Below, in pieces: positions 61,525 through 64,000 of a stretch of 64,000 nt of DNA. A program made the translations under genes and the position numbers. The notes under the pieces were generated by a model, which worked only from the letters and a program-made list of their open reading frames with translations, was not told where the DNA came from and did not search any database. The DNA is taken from positions 1 to 64,000 of the forward strand of contig NZ_RJUE01000058.1 of the NCBI RefSeq assembly GCF_024343735.1, in the 5' to 3' direction. The first letter of the stretch is position 1. Each line of letters starts with the position of its first letter. The DNA is from Lacihabitans sp. CCS-44 (lineage in GTDB: Bacteria; Bacteroidota; Bacteroidia; Cytophagales; Spirosomataceae).

Positions 61525-61618
61525 TATAATTTACTTTTTATGTTTTTAAAAGTTTGATAAAATTATAGAGACTCTTTTGCGTTTTGATAATTGAAGAAAT
61601 CAAAATATAGAATTTCGG

Positions 61619-62173
61619 TCAACTAATTTGTTTCCTCCTCTTAATCCTAATCGGGTTATACCAAAGCCAAAAACCGCTGAATGACAACAAAATAAGGCTC
61701 AATGATGCAGCCGAAGTATAGAAAAGTTTGAATTGGTCACTAGAGGTTTTTATGAAATAATCTACAATAGAACCATCGTGTATTTTTTCAATAAAGTCTG
61801 ATTTTCTCGTACTTATGGAAAGTATCTCGGCGGTTTTGCAATCGAGTTGGAGTTCTGTAAAATGTTGTGCAAATACAATTTTGGCTATTCCTTTTTGCGG
61901 ACGGATATCTATTCTGTCTATTTCGTCCGCTTTCTTCAACATGTTTCTCGAGTATGCTTTTGCCACGGTTACAAGACTATCAATTTTTAGCCATTCGGTA
62001 CTGACCTCGGTGGTTCCTTTTTGTGTTTTGGGTAGAAGTGCAGTTTGTTTTTTCCAGCCTAAAAGAAGTCCTGTAACTCCAATTAAAAACATCACTAAAA
62101 ACATCGGCACAGCCAGCCATTTGTGTATTTTTCGATAAAAACGGGTTTGTTTGGAGATGTCTTGATTCGACAT
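61619..62173 (-). CDS. PepSY-associated membrane protein
   Basis: 184 residues. RKIHKWLAVPMFLVMFLIGVTGLLLGWK (about residues 14-41) is the characteristic PepSY-TM first helix, followed by a periplasmic domain of about 100 residues and a last helix (LSLILLSFSGFWLWYNP). Related proteins are inner-membrane parts of iron or ferric-reductase systems. It stands alone between a repeat and the sortilin-like gene. Confidence 0.8.
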   Translation of the reverse strand: MSNQDISKQTRFYRKIHKWLAVPMFLVMFLIGVTGLLLGWKKQTALLPKTQKGTTEVSTEWLKIDSLVTVAKAYSRNMLKKADEIDRIDIRPQKGIAKIVFAQHFTELQLDCKTAEILSISTRKSDFIEKIHDGSIVDYFIKTSSDQFKLFYTSAASLSLILLSFSGFWLWYNPIRIKRRKQIS

Positions 62174-62274
62174 GAAGTATTACTATGTTTTGGTAAATTA
62201 TGCAAATAATCTTTTTTCAAATATAAAACGGAGCTTTAATCACAAAACTCCGTTTTATAAAAATCCAATTTTAA

Positions 62275-64000
62275 TTAATCCCACTTAGGCAAAGATCCTT
62301 GAATATAAGGTATTTTGCTATTTTCTAGGCTTTTCTGAAGCTCATTCATGTTTTTATCGAGTTCAGACACACTTTTATAGGTTTGTCCGAAAAGTTTTTT
62401 AGCATAAGCCAAGCCTTGTTTTTGGGTGGTAGTTGGCTCAGTAGAATGACCATACATGCCAAATACAATCGTTCTTAATCGGTCAGAAATACCTGGTAAT
62501 ACTTCAAACTGGTGTTTTTCCAAGGCTTCGTTGCCGTTTAATTCCAAGTTTATCTTCTGGAATTCACGCTCCATCTGGGTCAAAGTGGCCATGCTTTCGA
62601 ATTTCGAATTTGGATTGGCCAGCATAGCTGCCTTCAGTGCTTTGTGTTTGTCTTTCAAAAAAGACACATGCTCGCTGGTGCCATAAACCACTCTTGCAAA
62701 GTCTTTTACGTCAATTGCGAAGCTTTGTAAAGCTTTATAATCCTGAACAGGCAAAGTTGCCCAGCCCAAGCTTTTTACCTCAAATGGCTCAGCATCAGTC
62801 AAAGTTTTTACAGTATTTCCGTCAAAATAACTCAATTGAGCTGCATATTTTCCAGGAATGACAGGAAAGCCATCGTTGGCTCCTGCGTTATTTTCAGTGT
62901 TTATGGAGAAACCATTAGAAGTACTGAAATTCCACAAAAAATCATTCATTCCCTTTTTTGGTTTTACCTGATATCTTCGGACTGTGTTTTGTTTGTCATC
63001 GGTGATAGTGAGGTAATAAGCACCCAAAATTTCGTTTTCTTCGGCCACGATAGAGTCCAAACTTGGATAGCCTTTTAACTCCCCTTTGGCTATCAAGGCT
63101 TTTTCGCTTTCTTTCCGTTTATCTTTCAAAGATTTTGGCGTTTCCTTTACAAAATATCGGATGCTAGCACCTATTGGTGGATTTTCAGCAGTATAATAAC
63201 TGTCGCCTTGTGTACCCGTTCCTCTGCCGCCAAGAGGGTCTTTTTGGTTGAAAGCCCATTCTGATTTTATTGGAAATATCATGGCTTCTTTTCCTTCTGT
63301 TTTTGAAATGGTACGCATGGCTGCATAGTTGTCAAGAACATAGAAACCTCTACCAAATGTGGCCAATACCAAGTCGTTTTCTCTTCTTTGTATTTCCAAA
63401 TCTTTGATGGCTATCACTGGCAAATTGTTTTTCATCTGCGTCCAAGTTTTACCACCATTTAGGCTTGCAAAAAGGCCAAATTCAGTTCCAGCAAAAAGCA
63501 AGTTGCCGTCTACATGGTCTTCAGCAATGGTATAAACTGATCCGCGTTCTGGCAAGTTACCACTGATGCTAGTCCAAGTTTTTCCACCATCTGTGGTTTT
63601 GGCCAAATAGGGTTTAAAATCACCATAACGGTGGTGGTTAAATACCACATAAGCTGTGTTTTTATTGTGTTGCGAGCAGATAACTTGTGGCACATAACTC
63701 ATGGCAGGTATGCCCGGAATGTTATCTATTTTTGTCCACGTTTTACCTCCATCAGTGGTTACTTGCACCAAACCATCATCTGTCCCAACATACAGTATAT
63801 TTTCATCCAATGGACTTTCTGATATAAATGTAGATTGGCCATAGATAGACGTACTGGTGTTTTTTTGTACGGCATCCATGCTCCAAACTTTGTCCATATA
63901 CGGCAATTTGTTGCGGTCTATTTGTCGGCTCAAATCTCCCGAAATTAACTTCCAAGAGTTTCCTCTGTCGTCTGACCTATAAATTTTGTTCGCACCAAAA
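62275..64000 (-). CDS. Sortilin/VPS10-type BNR-repeat protein, 3' part (5' end beyond window)
   Basis: The frame runs through the window edge; the Met codon at 63933 is internal because in-frame sequence before it (ANKIYRSDDRGNSWKLISGDL) continues the repeat pattern. At least four Asp-box/BNR motifs are seen (RSDDRGNSW, TTDGGKTWTKI, TTDGGKTWTSI, ASLNGGKTWTQM), the hallmark of the VPS10/sortilin beta-propeller. The C-terminal 350 residues are a beta-sandwich (TDDKQNTVRRYQVKP) and a helical end. Family proteins are exported, usually about 1,000 residues; function in bacteria is unknown. Confidence 0.85.
   Translation of the reverse strand, partial: FGANKIYRSDDRGNSWKLISGDLSRQIDRNKLPYMDKVWSMDAVQKNTSTSIYGQSTFISESPLDENILYVGTDDGLVQVTTDGGKTWTKIDNIPGIPAMSYVPQVICSQHNKNTAYVVFNHHRYGDFKPYLAKTTDGGKTWTSISGNLPERGSVYTIAEDHVDGNLLFAGTEFGLFASLNGGKTWTQMKNNLPVIAIKDLEIQRRENDLVLATFGRGFYVLDNYAAMRTISKTEGKEAMIFPIKSEWAFNQKDPLGGRGTGTQGDSYYTAENPPIGASIRYFVKETPKSLKDKRKESEKALIAKGELKGYPSLDSIVAEENEILGAYYLTITDDKQNTVRRYQVKPKKGMNDFLWNFSTSNGFSINTENNAGANDGFPVIPGKYAAQLSYFDGNTVKTLTDAEPFEVKSLGWATLPVQDYKALQSFAIDVKDFARVVYGTSEHVSFLKDKHKALKAAMLANPNSKFESMATLTQMEREFQKINLELNGNEALEKHQFEVLPGISDRLRTIVFGMYGHSTEPTTTQKQGLAYAKKLFGQTYKSVSELDKNMNELQKSLENSKIPYIQGSLPKWD

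Overview
This is an AT-rich chromosomal segment of a Bacteroidota bacterium, most likely of the Cytophagales; genus not determined. The evidence is the gene content (a TonB-dependent receptor with a surface lipoprotein partner, a Tat-exported Gfo/Idh/MocA oxidoreductase, an AXE1 esterase, DUF4159-MoxR-DUF58-BatA genes, a DUF4143 ATPase), -7 promoter elements of the TAnnTTTG type, and the lack of clear Shine-Dalgarno sequences. Most genes are ordinary chromosomal genes; mobile or decayed material occurs in patches.

Layout. 1-620: 3' part of an IS4-type transposase. 0.7-3.2 kb: DUF2891 protein and GntP permease. 3.3-10.7 kb: a tight six-gene minus-strand operon, DUF4159-MoxR-DUF58-BatA-large membrane protein-second membrane protein. 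10.8-12.2 kb: S41 protease lipoprotein. 12.3-13.7 kb: a DUF4143 ATPase/nuclease gene bracketed by 59-bp direct repeats made of tandem palindromes. 13.7-22.7 kb: two TldE/TldD pairs, the TldD-type members with Tat signals, enclosing a GT2 and a membrane glycosyltransferase. 23-26 kb: S74-tailed secreted protein, DUF1801 protein, thioredoxin. 26-32.4 kb: a plus-strand sugar-catabolic run (GH88-like hydrolase, old-yellow-enzyme-type oxidoreductase, SDR, Gfo/Idh/MocA, aldo/keto reductase). 32.5-38.3 kb: RluF, small membrane proteins, acetyl xylan esterase, a minimal ABC system. 38.3-47.8 kb: an accessory region of small lipoproteins, pseudogenes, a promoter with FNR-like boxes, a SIR2-like protein and a second unknown gene carried like cassettes, and tRNA-Arg with a damaged copy. 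47.8-52.3 kb: TonB receptor plus lipoprotein behind a PhoP/PhoB-type box. 52.3-64 kb: RecQ, an ECF sigma with a membrane partner, a DUF4173-DUF2809-MpaB operon behind a duplicated operator, ECF42 sigma with YCII protein, PepSY protein, and the 3' part of a sortilin/BNR protein.

The strongest leads are: (1) the DUF4143 ATPase-nuclease between double-palindrome repeats; (2) the SIR2-like gene and its neighbour, each followed by the same imperfect-palindrome repeat in an integron-cassette-like arrangement and together flanked by a second repeat family; (3) an 11-bp-periodic TTAACA box before the TonB receptor, suggesting phosphate-starvation control; (4) two perfect FNR-type boxes around the promoter of a small unknown gene; (5) a 22-bp operator repeated exactly 60 bp apart before the DUF4173 operon.
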